Of a stretch of DNA of 32,513 nt, positions 15,686-24,718 are shown in pieces. Source of the stretch: Pseudomonadota bacterium (GTDB lineage: Bacteria > Pseudomonadota > Alphaproteobacteria > Micavibrionales > UBA2020). The stretch spans positions 1 to 32,513 of the forward strand of contig JAEXMB010000100.1 in assembly GCA_023444705.1 (NCBI GenBank), read 5' to 3'. Each line of letters opens with the position of its first letter. Positions within the stretch are counted from its first letter, which is position 1. A program made the position numbers and the translations under genes. Below the pieces are notes generated by a model. That model saw only the letters and a list, made by a program, of their open reading frames with translations, was not told the origin of the DNA and did no database searches.

Positions 15686-18600
15686 TTACTGGACAAGGCC
15701 GCAAGGCTGGTTGTCGAGGAAGCTGTTGGCGCAATCGACATCGCTGTTGCCGCTGGCCGCAGGGGTGCTGTCGCCGCCCGCTGCAGGCTCGAGGTTTGCG
15801 AGGTCTTCGGCAGACACATCGTCACCGCCCGCTGCGGGTTCCAGCGCAGCCAGAACCGCCGCCGCATTGCCGCCTGCAACGCTGGTCGGCGCGTTGCTGC
15901 GATAGCGCAGCGCCACGTCGGTATCAAGCGTACGAGTCTCGATTTGCGAGAAACGGTCCTGCGCAATCACGTTGTTAGCCACGGATACGACCGGACGACC
16001 CAGCGTGTCGAACATCACCGTGGGGCTGATACCCGCAGGCAACATGTTGACCGTCATCGTTCCATCGACATAGCTGATGGTGTAGTTGCCCAGACGCGCG
16101 CCGCTCGCACCGCCCGCCGTGATCGCATAGCTGCCGACAGGCGCTGCCGCCGCCGAACCCGCACTCGACAGCATCACGCTGTCGATGGTGTCGCCGTTAA
16201 CAAGACCGGTCGAGCTGAACTCGTTGCCTGTAAAGACAAACTGATTTGTAAAGGTTTTGGCCTGGTCAAGCGCAGTGATAGTCAGGCTGGCCGGCGTTAC
16301 ATCAAGATTACCCTTCACATAGGTGATCTTATAGTTTTGCAAGCCCGTACCCGTCGCACCGCCCACATTGATCTTGTAGGAATTGACGTTGGCCATACCG
16401 GCGGCGCCGGTACTGCTCAGATTGACGGTGTTGATGCTATCCCAGCCCATCAATCCCGCAAACGTAAAGTCAGCAGCATTGTCGAAGGTTAGGGTTTCGC
16501 CATAGGTCTTGCTCTGATCCTTGGCGGTAATGGTCAGCGCCGCAGGATTAACCAGCATGAGACCCGGCGTATACAGGATTTTATAGTTGGCAAGCCCTGT
16601 TCCGGTTGCGTTGCTGCCGAAGATACCATACAGGCCGACATTCGCGTTGGCCGCTGCGCCATTGCTGGTCATGGTAACGCCCGTGACGGTATCGTTGTTC
16701 TTCAGGCCATAGACACCGTAATCGGTATTGTCAAACGTATGGGCCTGGCCATAGGTTTTGCTGAAACTGTCCGCCGTGATCAGCAGCAGTGCCGGGTTAA
16801 CCTTGATCGTGCCGGGTACATAGCTGATGGCGTAGTTGCCAAGTGCGTTGCCTGAAACGCCATCAAGTGTGATCGCGTAGTTGCCAACATTGGCCGTAGC
16901 GGCAGTGCCGGCACTGCTCAGGTCCACATTAATGTTGTCCCAAGATTTCAGGCCGTTCACACTGAAAGCCGAGTTGCCCAGATTAAGCACGTCGCCATAG
17001 GTCTTGGTCTGGTTTTTCGCGACAATGGTTAACGCCGCAGGCGTAACCGTCTGCACACCTTTGATGTAGGTGATGTTGTAGTTAGACAGGCTGGCCGTCA
17101 CGCCGTCGGCTTTGACGATTTCGTTAACGTAGCTCCAGACATCATAGGTGCCCACGGGCGCCTGCAGATAACCGCCGTCGTAGTTGGTGTTCCACGAGGT
17201 CACCGTATCGCCGTTCTTGAGGCCGGTGAAGGTTGCAGAGGGGCTCGGCAGATCGCTTGAGGTCAGTTGCTGGCCATAGATTTTAGTGTGGCTGGCACTG
17301 GTGACAGTCAGCGGCGCTTGGGTCACAGTCAGCGTTCCTTTTTGGAACGTGATGTTGTAGTTGCTCAGCCCCTGCCCTGTTGCACCGTAGATATTGATGT
17401 CATAGGTGCCGACATCATGCTGGGGCAGCCAACCGCCCATGATCTGGCCGTTGGTCGTATCAACCTTATCCTGATACTGAAGACCAGTGACCGTGTACGG
17501 ACCACCGTTATTATAGTTCATGGCATCGCCATAAACTTTGGTCTGATCGTTCGCCTTGATGATCAGGTCCGCCTTGGTGATCTCAAGGTTACCGTTCACA
17601 TAGTTGATGACATAGTTGTCAAGACCTTGCGAAGAAACGGCATTGAGCGTACCGCGCGTGATGGCATAGTCGCCGACATCCTGCCCGGCGTCGCGTGTCA
17701 CAGCGCCCGTGATGCTATCGCCGGCCAGCAAGCCGCTGTACGAATAGCCAAGCGTGGGATCGTCGCTGCCATATACTTTTTCAAGGTCGTTGCCGTTGAC
17801 GTTAACGACGATGTCGACACCGCAACCCACACCACCGGCGGCGATGCAAACCTTGGTACCATTTACGTCCTTACCTTCGATCTTGACGCTGCCGCCCTTT
17901 TGATCGCGGCGCACGGCACTGTTGGTAAACAGCGCATCGGCCTGTTTGGTCGTTCCGTCTTCCTTAAAGGCGACGGCAGAATTCGTCGTGCCACCGGTTG
18001 TGTTGATGTTGCTGCGGCGGATATCAACGGTGTTGCCCGCGCTCCACCCAAACAGGGTCAGCCCCTTGCCGTAAATTCCGACATCGCCGCCTTTGGTGAA
18101 AATGCTGCTGTCGGCGATGTTCACGCCTTTGCCGGAGTCCGTTGCATAGCTGTAGATGTTGACATCACCGCCATTGGTATTGACCGTGCTGTTGCTCAGG
18201 AAAACCTGACCGCCCGCATCGACGACCAGATTGCCGCCATTCAGGTTAATGGTGCGGCCGTTAATATTGACATCGCCGAACTGCGCATAAAGCTCGAGAG
18301 AAATGCCCGCCTTGACCATATTGATATCGTGATTCACATCAATAGTGCCCACCGAATAGATCAACACATCACTTGTCGCATTATTGATAGAAGAAATGTT
18401 GCCGCTATTGATCGAGAAGTAAGTCGGATCCAGCAACCATAGACCATAAGCACCGAACACCGCCGAGGTATCGACGAAAGTGCCGGAGACATCAAGAACA
18501 TCTTTCGACGAGGTCTCAACGAAACCGCCGTTGCCGCTTTCGCTGCCGCCTTTGGCGGAATAGCTGCCTGCCGTGGTGGTTTTATCTTCCGACCAGACGG

Positions 18601-19684
18601 CGATGGTCCCGCCGTCGCCTGCGGTGTTTGCGTTGGCGCTGATTTCAGCACCCGCCGCTACGTCGACGGTTTTGGCTTTGGCAAGGGTATCCGCACCCTT
18701 GACGTCACCGCCGATTTTGACAGTACCGCCGCCGGTCTTGCCCGAAGCGTCGATCTTGCCTGCGACTTTCACGCTGGCGCCCGCGCCGGTCAGGATGATC
18801 TCGCCACCCTTGTTGACCAGGCCTTTTGCCTCGATCACGCCGCTGGTGTTGATCACTGAATTGACGACGTTATTCGCTGCTGCGGCGGTCATCACGACCT
18901 TGCCTGCGTCGGCAACGATGGTGCCTGCATTTTCAGCCTTGATCGTGCGCGCGCCGCCCGTGCTGCCAACTGCAAGGTGCAGCAGGCCATCGCCGTACAT
19001 ATCGACGCCGAAGGTATCGCCCGCGCCAAGCTGCAGTTTAGCCATATGGCCTTCGATGACGCCGTTGTTGCGCACGACAGGCGCCACCAGCACGCCAAGA
19101 CCGGCGTCGCGGATGGTGATGCGGCCATTGTTTTCAACGCTGGCGTCAAGTTTGCCCGCGCGGTCGAATTCCATCGCGCCGCTGGCGGTCATGAAACGGG
19201 TGTTGTCGATGTCGGCTGTCGAGGCAACGAAGCCGCTGACGTCAACATTGCCCGAAGGGCCGATCAGCACACCGTTGGGGTTGATGACCAGCACACGGCC
19301 GTTGGCGGTCAGGTTACCGTTGATGGCGGTTGCCTGATTGCTGTTCACAACGCGGTTAAGCGCGAGCGATGAGGTCGAGGGCTGGATGAACTGGGTGGTC
19401 TCGCCCGCCGCGATGTCGAAATTGTCCCATTCGATGATGGCGCGGCCCGACGTCTGGTTGATCGTGGTGGTGGTGCCGCTGGTGCTGATGGTTGCAGAAC
19501 CGGCGGTCACGTTGCCGCCCGAGGGGTTCGCGTTGGCGGGTGCGGCCATGACGACGATACCGCCTGCCAGGGTCACCACAACCGTCATCTGGCGGCAAAG
19601 CTTGAGAACGTCTTTACCTTTCTTGCGGAAGCTCCAGCGGAATTCGTGTTTGTTTGTCTCGATTTGGGTGTGTTGAGCCGCCAC
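15686..19684 (-). CDS. TpsA-type filamentous hemagglutinin-like adhesin with seven MBG-like repeats
   Basis: A 1332-residue exported protein of the two-partner secretion class. The N-terminus is an extended signal peptide: a basic stretch (RWSFRKKGKDVLKL), a hydrophobic core and a likely cut after ANA near residue 53. The TPS (haemagglutinin activity) domain follows, with IIEWDNFDIAAGE, VLVINPNGVLIGPSG and FVASTADIDNTRF, then a beta-helix-like region to about 600. Seven MBG-like repeats of about 84 residues fill about 625-1213; most open with a (K/Q)xKxYG-type motif and close with NYxIxYxxGxxxV. The tail holds LEPAAGGD twice and ends with C1318-x9-C1328. The start is a GTG with AGGAG 9 nt upstream. 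It follows its TpsB pore by 87 bp and probably acts at the cell surface as an adhesin. Confidence 0.9.
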   Translation of the reverse strand: MAAQHTQIETNKHEFRWSFRKKGKDVLKLCRQMTVVVTLAGGIVVMAAPANANPSGGNVTAGSATISTSGTTTTINQTSGRAIIEWDNFDIAAGETTQFIQPSTSSLALNRVVNSNQATAINGNLTANGRVLVINPNGVLIGPSGNVDVSGFVASTADIDNTRFMTASGAMEFDRAGKLDASVENNGRITIRDAGLGVLVAPVVRNNGVIEGHMAKLQLGAGDTFGVDMYGDGLLHLAVGSTGGARTIKAENAGTIVADAGKVVMTAAAANNVVNSVINTSGVIEAKGLVNKGGEIILTGAGASVKVAGKIDASGKTGGGTVKIGGDVKGADTLAKAKTVDVAAGAEISANANTAGDGGTIAVWSEDKTTTAGSYSAKGGSESGNGGFVETSSKDVLDVSGTFVDTSAVFGAYGLWLLDPTYFSINSGNISSINNATSDVLIYSVGTIDVNHDINMVKAGISLELYAQFGDVNINGRTINLNGGNLVVDAGGQVFLSNSTVNTNGGDVNIYSYATDSGKGVNIADSSIFTKGGDVGIYGKGLTLFGWSAGNTVDIRRSNINTTGGTTNSAVAFKEDGTTKQADALFTNSAVRRDQKGGSVKIEGKDVNGTKVCIAAGGVGCGVDIVVNVNGNDLEKVYGSDDPTLGYSYSGLLAGDSITGAVTRDAGQDVGDYAITRGTLNAVSSQGLDNYVINYVNGNLEITKADLIIKANDQTKVYGDAMNYNNGGPYTVTGLQYQDKVDTTNGQIMGGWLPQHDVGTYDINIYGATGQGLSNYNITFQKGTLTVTQAPLTVTSASHTKIYGQQLTSSDLPSPSATFTGLKNGDTVTSWNTNYDGGYLQAPVGTYDVWSYVNEIVKADGVTASLSNYNITYIKGVQTVTPAALTIVAKNQTKTYGDVLNLGNSAFSVNGLKSWDNINVDLSSAGTAATANVGNYAITLDGVSGNALGNYAISYVPGTIKVNPALLLITADSFSKTYGQAHTFDNTDYGVYGLKNNDTVTGVTMTSNGAAANANVGLYGIFGSNATGTGLANYKILYTPGLMLVNPAALTITAKDQSKTYGETLTFDNAADFTFAGLMGWDSINTVNLSSTGAAGMANVNSYKINVGGATGTGLQNYKITYVKGNLDVTPASLTITALDQAKTFTNQFVFTGNEFSSTGLVNGDTIDSVMLSSAGSAAAAPVGSYAITAGGASGARLGNYTISYVDGTMTVNMLPAGISPTVMFDTLGRPVVSVANNVIAQDRFSQIETRTLDTDVALRYRSNAPTSVAGGNAAAVLAALEPAAGGDDVSAEDLANLEPAAGGDSTPAASGNSDVDCANSFLDNQPCGLVQ

Positions 19685-19771
19685 GGGAAGAACTCCTGCG
19701 AAAGGTTAAGAAAGGGTAAAAACCGGTCATCATAGGTACACCGGTCCGCCCTGCATTGTCAAGAATTATGG

Positions 19772-21463
19772 TTAAAACCGCTTGGTTAAGGTCATGAATA
19801 CGCGGGTATCATCGTCGCCTTCCGCATTGACCTGCTTGTTCAAGGGTTTATCAACCTCAAGATAGCCTGAAAGGTCATAGTTGAGGTTATATCGTACCCC
19901 AACACCAGTCGAGGTCAGGGAGTCTTCCTCTACCTCGCCCACCACGGGGCTAATGTTTTTGACCTTGCCGTAGTCGACGAAGGTATAGAATTGATAGCTC
20001 TGCAACAGGCTGTCGGCCACGGCTCCGCTATAGCGCAACTCCAGCAGGCCGGCATAGCCCTTGTCGCCGGCAATCTCGCCCGAGTCATAGCCACGGCCGA
20101 AACCGGCCCCGCCCACGGTGAATTCTTCCGACGCCAGCAAAGGATCGGACGTGTACTGCCCCGTCGCCGAAACAAGCGCTGAGATGCCCGGCCACCACAA
20201 ATCCTGCACGCGGGTTGCCGTCGCATTAAAGCGCAGGAAGTCGTGTTCGCCATTCGCGCGCGAACGGCCAATGCCGTCGCTGGTCGCATCCAGCACGCGC
20301 AGGCCCTGCGTCAGACCAAGGTCGAACTGGTTGATGCCGCGCAGGCTGTCGGTGAAATCAAAGGTCGAGTTCAGGCGCGCGGAGCGGATGCGGTCACGCC
20401 CCACTTCGATGCCCGACAGTTCGGTCGTGGTGTTGTTGGCACTAAAGCCGCCATTGATGCCAAGGTTGACCTCGCGGCTGCGGATGATGGGATAGAGTGC
20501 CTCGACGTCAAACAATTCGCTGTCACCTTCGATGCCAAGCGAGCTGATGCTGCCGCCCGGCTTGGTCGAGGTAATCGCATAGCGGCCTTTGACGCGCAGG
20601 CCTTCGGTGAAAAGCTGTTCTTCGTGAGTGATCTCGCCGTATTGCAGTTCTTCGGACTGCGAGGCAATGATCGTGCGCAGCGTCGTGCGGTCATGAATGC
20701 CGAACAGCGAGTTGAACGCCCCCACCAGCTCGCCGCGCCAAGGGCCGACAAAGCGCGTGCCGCGGTTATCAATGGTCGCCGATCCTTCAAACAGGTCCTG
20801 TTCGACCACAATGACCAGATCGCCCGCACCTTGGGTCTGCGACGGCTTGACGAAGCTGCGCGCGGTAATGCCCGGCAGGTCGTCGATCAGCAGAAGATAG
20901 CGTTCGATGTCGCGGGTATTGGTGGGGCCTGCGCTATGGATCTTGTTGGCCATCGAGCGGATCAGACCGCCGCGGTCCTTGTAGTTGCCGGTGACTTCCA
21001 CGTTTTCAACGCGGCCTTCGACCGCCTGAACGCGCACGACGCCGTTCTGGATTTTCTGCGGCGGCAGGACCACGCGCGAGAAGATATAGCCATCCTCGCG
21101 GTATTTGCGCGTCATGTTGTTGGTGATGCGGCTCAGATCCGCGAAGGATACTTCCTTGCCTTTGAACTCGCCCACGATTTTGGCGAAATCGTCCTGATCG
21201 TAAACGGTGCTGCCTTCCACCACGACGTTGCTCAGGGTGAAGACTTTTTCAGTACTGCCCTCGATCGCCTCGTCCTTCATCTGCGGCAGGACGATATTGC
21301 CATCAAGCGCGCCGCGGTTGCGGTCTTCGCGCTCAAGACTGCGGCTGATGATGCCGGGATCGGCAGAGGTCGGCACCTGCGCCGAAGCAATGGCGGGCAG
21401 AGCAATCAGGGTCCCCGCCAACAAAACAGCAGACAGGCGGCGCAACGAAACAATGGCGGTCAT
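19772..21463 (-). CDS. TpsB-type outer membrane transporter (ShlB/FhaC/HecB family)
   Basis: Omp85-superfamily pore that exports the TpsA protein across the outer membrane. The 563 residues start with a Sec signal peptide (hydrophobic VLLAGTLIALPAIASA, cut before Q29). POTRA domains follow, with FTLSNVVVEGSTVYD and YREDGYIFSRVVLPPQ, then the beta-barrel from about residue 200. The conserved tip motif of the channel-plugging loop 6 (VRGY in relatives) is FGRGYD at about 454-459, and the chain ends in the outer membrane C-terminal pattern MTLTKRF with a terminal Phe. The ATG at 21463 is preferred to a TTG six codons upstream because it places the signal peptide correctly. It is upstream of, and co-directional with, tpsA. 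Confidence 0.93.
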   Translation of the reverse strand: MTAIVSLRRLSAVLLAGTLIALPAIASAQVPTSADPGIISRSLEREDRNRGALDGNIVLPQMKDEAIEGSTEKVFTLSNVVVEGSTVYDQDDFAKIVGEFKGKEVSFADLSRITNNMTRKYREDGYIFSRVVLPPQKIQNGVVRVQAVEGRVENVEVTGNYKDRGGLIRSMANKIHSAGPTNTRDIERYLLLIDDLPGITARSFVKPSQTQGAGDLVIVVEQDLFEGSATIDNRGTRFVGPWRGELVGAFNSLFGIHDRTTLRTIIASQSEELQYGEITHEEQLFTEGLRVKGRYAITSTKPGGSISSLGIEGDSELFDVEALYPIIRSREVNLGINGGFSANNTTTELSGIEVGRDRIRSARLNSTFDFTDSLRGINQFDLGLTQGLRVLDATSDGIGRSRANGEHDFLRFNATATRVQDLWWPGISALVSATGQYTSDPLLASEEFTVGGAGFGRGYDSGEIAGDKGYAGLLELRYSGAVADSLLQSYQFYTFVDYGKVKNISPVVGEVEEDSLTSTGVGVRYNLNYDLSGYLEVDKPLNKQVNAEGDDDTRVFMTLTKRF

Positions 21464-21507
21464 GACAGAAAAGTATCCCAACGGAAATGAAGGCGAAATT
21501 TTCTGTC

Positions 21508-21535
21508 ATATTACAGATATATACGAAGATTACAA
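21508..21535 (-). promoter_or_regulatory. Candidate promoter for tpsB-tpsA with two inverted repeats
   Basis: On the minus strand TTGTAA (21530-21535) and TAATAT (21508-21513) are spaced by 16 bp in an AT-rich gap, about 40 bp before the tpsB ATG. Two small inverted repeats overlap the boxes: CAATGG/CCATTG at 21533-21551 over the -35, and TCTGT/ACAGA at 21502-21517 over the -10. Confidence 0.45.
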
Positions 21536-21593
21536 TGGGGATAATCCATTGAAACCAAAGGCGTTTGTGGATAACCCCGCCCCTGCGGCGCCC

Positions 21594-23171
21594 CTATTCC
21601 AGCGCGGCCACCGCCTGCTCGACCATCGGCTCCTTGGTTTTCTTGGGCGTGCGCATCAACAGCAACAGCGGCAGGGCCGCCAGCACCACATACATCATCA
21701 GGCGGAAATCGTTGAGATAGGCAATCGCGGCCGACTGGCGGGTGACCTCGCTGTTGAGCATGGCCAGCCCCTGCGCGGTCTGCATGTTCATGATCTGCCC
21801 CGGCAGGGCGTGCAGCATGGTGGCAGGCATGCCAAGGGGTGACAGGCGGCCCACCAGTTCTTCGTGGTTGATCTGCGTATAGCGCGCCGCCAGCGCGATC
21901 ATCACGGCGATACCGATGGAACTGCCGATATTGCGCACCAGACTGAAGACCGACGTCGCATCGTTGCGGTAACGCCCCGGCAGCGTGGCATAGGCGATGG
22001 TACTCAGCGGCACAAAGACCAGCCCCATGCCAAACCCCTGGATCAACCCGGTGCGCGTCAGGATGCCCTCGGTGATTTCAAGGTTGAACAAGCTCATTTC
22101 ATACAAGGAATAAGCCGTCAGCAACAAACCCGCTGTAATCATATAGCGCACGTCGACCTTGCGCGCGAGCAACTTGCCCGCCAGCATCATCGACAGCATG
22201 GTCCCCACACCGCGCGGGGCCAATACCTCGCCGGTGGTGATGACCGGATAGCCCATCAGGTTTTGCAGGTACGGCGGCAACAGCGCCATCGTGGACAGCA
22301 GGATGATGCCGATTAGAAAGATAAACACCAGTGCCACCGCATAGTTGCGGTCGGCGAACATCGCTGGTTCAAAAAACGGCCGCTTGGCGGTCAGCAGGTG
22401 GACGACAAACAGGTAAAGCCCGAAGATCGCAATCACGCCCTCGATGATGATTTCGTTTGACGAAAACCAGTCGAGCGTCTCCCCCCGGTCAAGCATCATC
22501 TGGATGCCAAAGACGAACATGGCCAGATAGATGAACCCCGCAAGATCGAACTTGCGCGTATTGTCCTTGGGTGTTTCAGGCATGAAGGCCACCATGCCAA
22601 AGGTCGCCACGATACCGATGGGCAGGTTGATAAAGAATACCCAGCGCCAGTCGTAATATTCGGTCAGCCACCCGCCAAGCGTAGGCCCCAGGATGGGCCC
22701 CAGCATGACCCCTACACCCCACATGGCCATTGCCTGCCCGTGTTTTTCAGGCGGGTTGATATCAAGCAAGACGGCTTGGGACAGCGGGATCAGCCCCGCG
22801 CCGAACACGCCCTGCAACAGGCGGAACACCACCATTTCCGGCAAGGTCTGCGCGATACCGCAGAGCATGGAGGCGATGGTAAAGCCGATGACACTGATCA
22901 GAAACAGCTTACGCCGCCCAAGGCGCGCCGCCAGAATACCCGTCGGCGCCGTCATGATGGCAGCAGAGACGATATAGGACGTCAGCACCCACGAGATCTG
23001 CTCCTGCGTGGCCGACAATGCCCCCTGCATGTGCGGCAACGCCACGTTGGCGATGGTGGTGTCAAGCGCCTGCATGATCGTCGCCAGCATGATCGACACC
23101 ACCACAAAGCTTTTTTGCAGCGGGTGACGGTCAAGCACGGTAACGGTCTGTTGTGCGGCGGCGGTTGACAT
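21594..23171 (-). CDS. emrB: EmrB/QacA-type (DHA2) multidrug efflux MFS transporter
   Basis: Inner-membrane proton antiporter of the 14-helix DHA2 group, 525 residues. It starts with ALDTTIANVALPHMQGAL, the DHA2 helix-1 signature with the conserved Asp, then ISWVLTSYIVSAAI, GRRKLFLISVIGF (motif A region) and GVMLGPILGPTLGG (motif C of drug/H+ antiporters). The many hydrophobic spans fit 14 TM helices. It lies 6 bp after emrA, so the two make a tripartite pump together with an outer membrane TolC-type channel not present in this window. The substrate range cannot be read from sequence; toxic hydrophobic compounds are usual. Confidence 0.93.
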   Translation of the reverse strand: MSTAAAQQTVTVLDRHPLQKSFVVVSIMLATIMQALDTTIANVALPHMQGALSATQEQISWVLTSYIVSAAIMTAPTGILAARLGRRKLFLISVIGFTIASMLCGIAQTLPEMVVFRLLQGVFGAGLIPLSQAVLLDINPPEKHGQAMAMWGVGVMLGPILGPTLGGWLTEYYDWRWVFFINLPIGIVATFGMVAFMPETPKDNTRKFDLAGFIYLAMFVFGIQMMLDRGETLDWFSSNEIIIEGVIAIFGLYLFVVHLLTAKRPFFEPAMFADRNYAVALVFIFLIGIILLSTMALLPPYLQNLMGYPVITTGEVLAPRGVGTMLSMMLAGKLLARKVDVRYMITAGLLLTAYSLYEMSLFNLEITEGILTRTGLIQGFGMGLVFVPLSTIAYATLPGRYRNDATSVFSLVRNIGSSIGIAVMIALAARYTQINHEELVGRLSPLGMPATMLHALPGQIMNMQTAQGLAMLNSEVTRQSAAIAYLNDFRLMMYVVLAALPLLLLMRTPKKTKEPMVEQAVAALE

Positions 23172-23177
23172 GACGGC

Positions 23178-24224
23178 TTACGAGCCTTTGACTTTTTTGA
23201 AGGGCAGATGCGGATAGCGTTGCGTGTCGACGTGGATGTCGGCACTCATGCCCGTGCGCAGGACAGGCGCGCCGTCTTTGGGGATGGGGCGGATGCGCAC
23301 GGCGATGCGCTGGACGACCTTCACCCAGTTGCCCGTGGCGTTTTGCGCGGGAAGGATCGAAAACTCCGACCCTGTGGCGGGGCTGATGCTCTGCACCTCG
23401 CCGTCCCATTCATAGCCGGGATAGGTGTCGACGCTGATCTGCACCTTCTGGCCCGGAGTGATGTCGGTCAGCTCGGTTTCCTTGAAATTGGCCTCGATCC
23501 AGACATCTTCCGACGACACAAGGCTGAGCATTGGTGTGCCTGCGGGCGCATAGACGCCAAGGCGCGGCATGGTGCCGACCACACCCGTTACGGGCGCGCG
23601 CAGTTCGGTGCGCGAAAGGTCAAGACGCGCGGCATCCAGCATAGCCAGCGCCTGCCGGTAAAGCGGATGGTCGGCGGTGGCGATATCGGCATTATTGGCC
23701 AGCTTGGCCAGAATGACCTGCAGTTCCTGTTGCAGTTGCAAGACCTTCACCGCAGCGGCGTCACGGTCACGCAAAGCCGCGTCGATGCGCGAGCGCGGGG
23801 TGGCCTCCTCGCCCAGCTTGATCTGGCGGTCATATTCCTTGGTGGCGTAGTCGGCCTCGACCTGCTCGATCTTCAACTCCTCCTGCTTTTGGCGGTAAGA
23901 CGCGCGGATCTCCTCGATTTCGGTTTCGACCGTGGCCAGATTGGCTTCGGCCTTCGCCAGCGCGATGCGGTACGGTGCGGGATCAATCGTCAGCAACAAG
24001 TCGCCCTTTTGCACCAGCTGGTTGTCGCTGGCATGCACGGCCAGCACCGCACCCGCGACTTCGGGCGCCAGCATGACCTTGTCGGCCTTCACATAGGCGT
24101 TGTCGGTCGACACATAACGGCCGCTGAACAAATATGCAATCGCCGCCGCCACAATGACGATCAGGGGCACGACCACCATCAACAGGCGGCGGGTGCGCGG
24201 CTTTTTGCTTTTTTCTTCTGACAT
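23178..24224 (-). CDS. emrA: EmrA/HlyD-type membrane fusion protein
   Basis: Periplasmic adaptor that links the EmrB pump to an outer membrane channel. The 348 residues start with a basic N-terminus, then one membrane anchor (about 15-35, LLMVVVPLIVIVAAAIAYL), a biotinyl-lipoyl half domain (STDNAYVKADKVMLAPEVAG), a long coiled-coil hairpin (about 85-200), the second lipoyl half (LRAPVTGVVGTMPRLGVYA) and a beta-barrel (VWIEANFKETELTDITPGQ). The ATG at 24224 is chosen over an upstream start because GAGGA lies 8 nt before it. It begins 16 bp after marR and stops 6 bp before emrB. Confidence 0.93.
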   Translation of the reverse strand: MSEEKSKKPRTRRLLMVVVPLIVIVAAAIAYLFSGRYVSTDNAYVKADKVMLAPEVAGAVLAVHASDNQLVQKGDLLLTIDPAPYRIALAKAEANLATVETEIEEIRASYRQKQEELKIEQVEADYATKEYDRQIKLGEEATPRSRIDAALRDRDAAAVKVLQLQQELQVILAKLANNADIATADHPLYRQALAMLDAARLDLSRTELRAPVTGVVGTMPRLGVYAPAGTPMLSLVSSEDVWIEANFKETELTDITPGQKVQISVDTYPGYEWDGEVQSISPATGSEFSILPAQNATGNWVKVVQRIAVRIRPIPKDGAPVLRTGMSADIHVDTQRYPHLPFKKVKGS

Positions 24225-24240
24225 GACTGTGTCCTCTTTC

Positions 24241-24681
24241 TTACTCGTTCTCGGCGACATTGGCGCGCATGCGCGTCAGGATGTCGAAAAACATTTGTTG
24301 TTCCTGTGGGCTGATGCCCTGATTGGCGTCCCTGAGGACTTCGACCGAATGGCCTTTCATTTCCTTGAGGATCGGGTCGGCCTTGACCGCAAGATGCAGG
24401 CAGACCGCGCGGCGGTCGGCGGGATCAGGCCTGCGCTCAATCCAGCCAGCCGCCTGCATGCGGTCGAGCAAGCGGCCCACGCTGATCGGCTGCATTTCAA
24501 GGATGTCGGCCAGTTGTTTCTGGCTGATGCCCGGCTTGCGCGACAAGATCGCAAGCGTGCGCCATTGCGTCTGCGTCAGACCCAGCGCCTGTACGCGACG
24601 GTTGAAGTTGCGGCGCATCAGGCGCGCAACGTCATTGAGCAAAAACCCGCAACCTTCCTGCGGCGTGGCGATATCGGCCAT
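24241..24681 (-). CDS. MarR-family transcriptional regulator
   Basis: A 146-residue winged-helix repressor, first gene of the efflux operon. The DNA-binding core covers about residues 35-100: TQTQWRTLAILSRKPGISQ, the recognition region LADILEMQPISVGRLLDRM and the wing WIERRPDPADRRAVCLHL with the conserved D-x-R-D/R-R pattern. Flanking helices form the dimer interface. A strong AGGAGGT is 4-5 nt before the ATG. By analogy with EmrR/MprA it probably represses emrAB and itself and is released by the pump's substrates; a palindrome at its promoter fits this. Confidence 0.93.
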   Translation of the reverse strand: MADIATPQEGCGFLLNDVARLMRRNFNRRVQALGLTQTQWRTLAILSRKPGISQKQLADILEMQPISVGRLLDRMQAAGWIERRPDPADRRAVCLHLAVKADPILKEMKGHSVEVLRDANQGISPQEQQMFFDILTRMRANVAENE

Positions 24682-24704
24682 GATGACCTCCTGCCTTCCA
24701 TATA

Positions 24705-24718
24705 ATAAGCATACTTAT
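24705..24718. promoter_or_regulatory. Palindrome at the marR-emrAB start site, likely MarR operator
   Basis: ATAAG-CATA-CTTAT, a perfect 5-bp inverted repeat within a longer imperfect one (TATAATAAG against CTTATATTATA). It lies just downstream of the -10 box, where a bound dimer would block initiation. Confidence 0.6.

Noticed and set aside
17267..18442. Plus-strand open frame inside tpsA
   Set aside because: It is opposite the repeat region of the adhesin, and its Asp/Ile/Val repeats simply mirror the adhesin repeats. No ribosome binding site or promoter was seen.
19735..19762. TTGACA on the minus strand between tpsB and tpsA as a separate tpsA promoter
   Set aside because: The only decent -10 match (TATGAT) is 22 bp away, too far for sigma-70. 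Co-transcription from the tpsB promoter is simpler.
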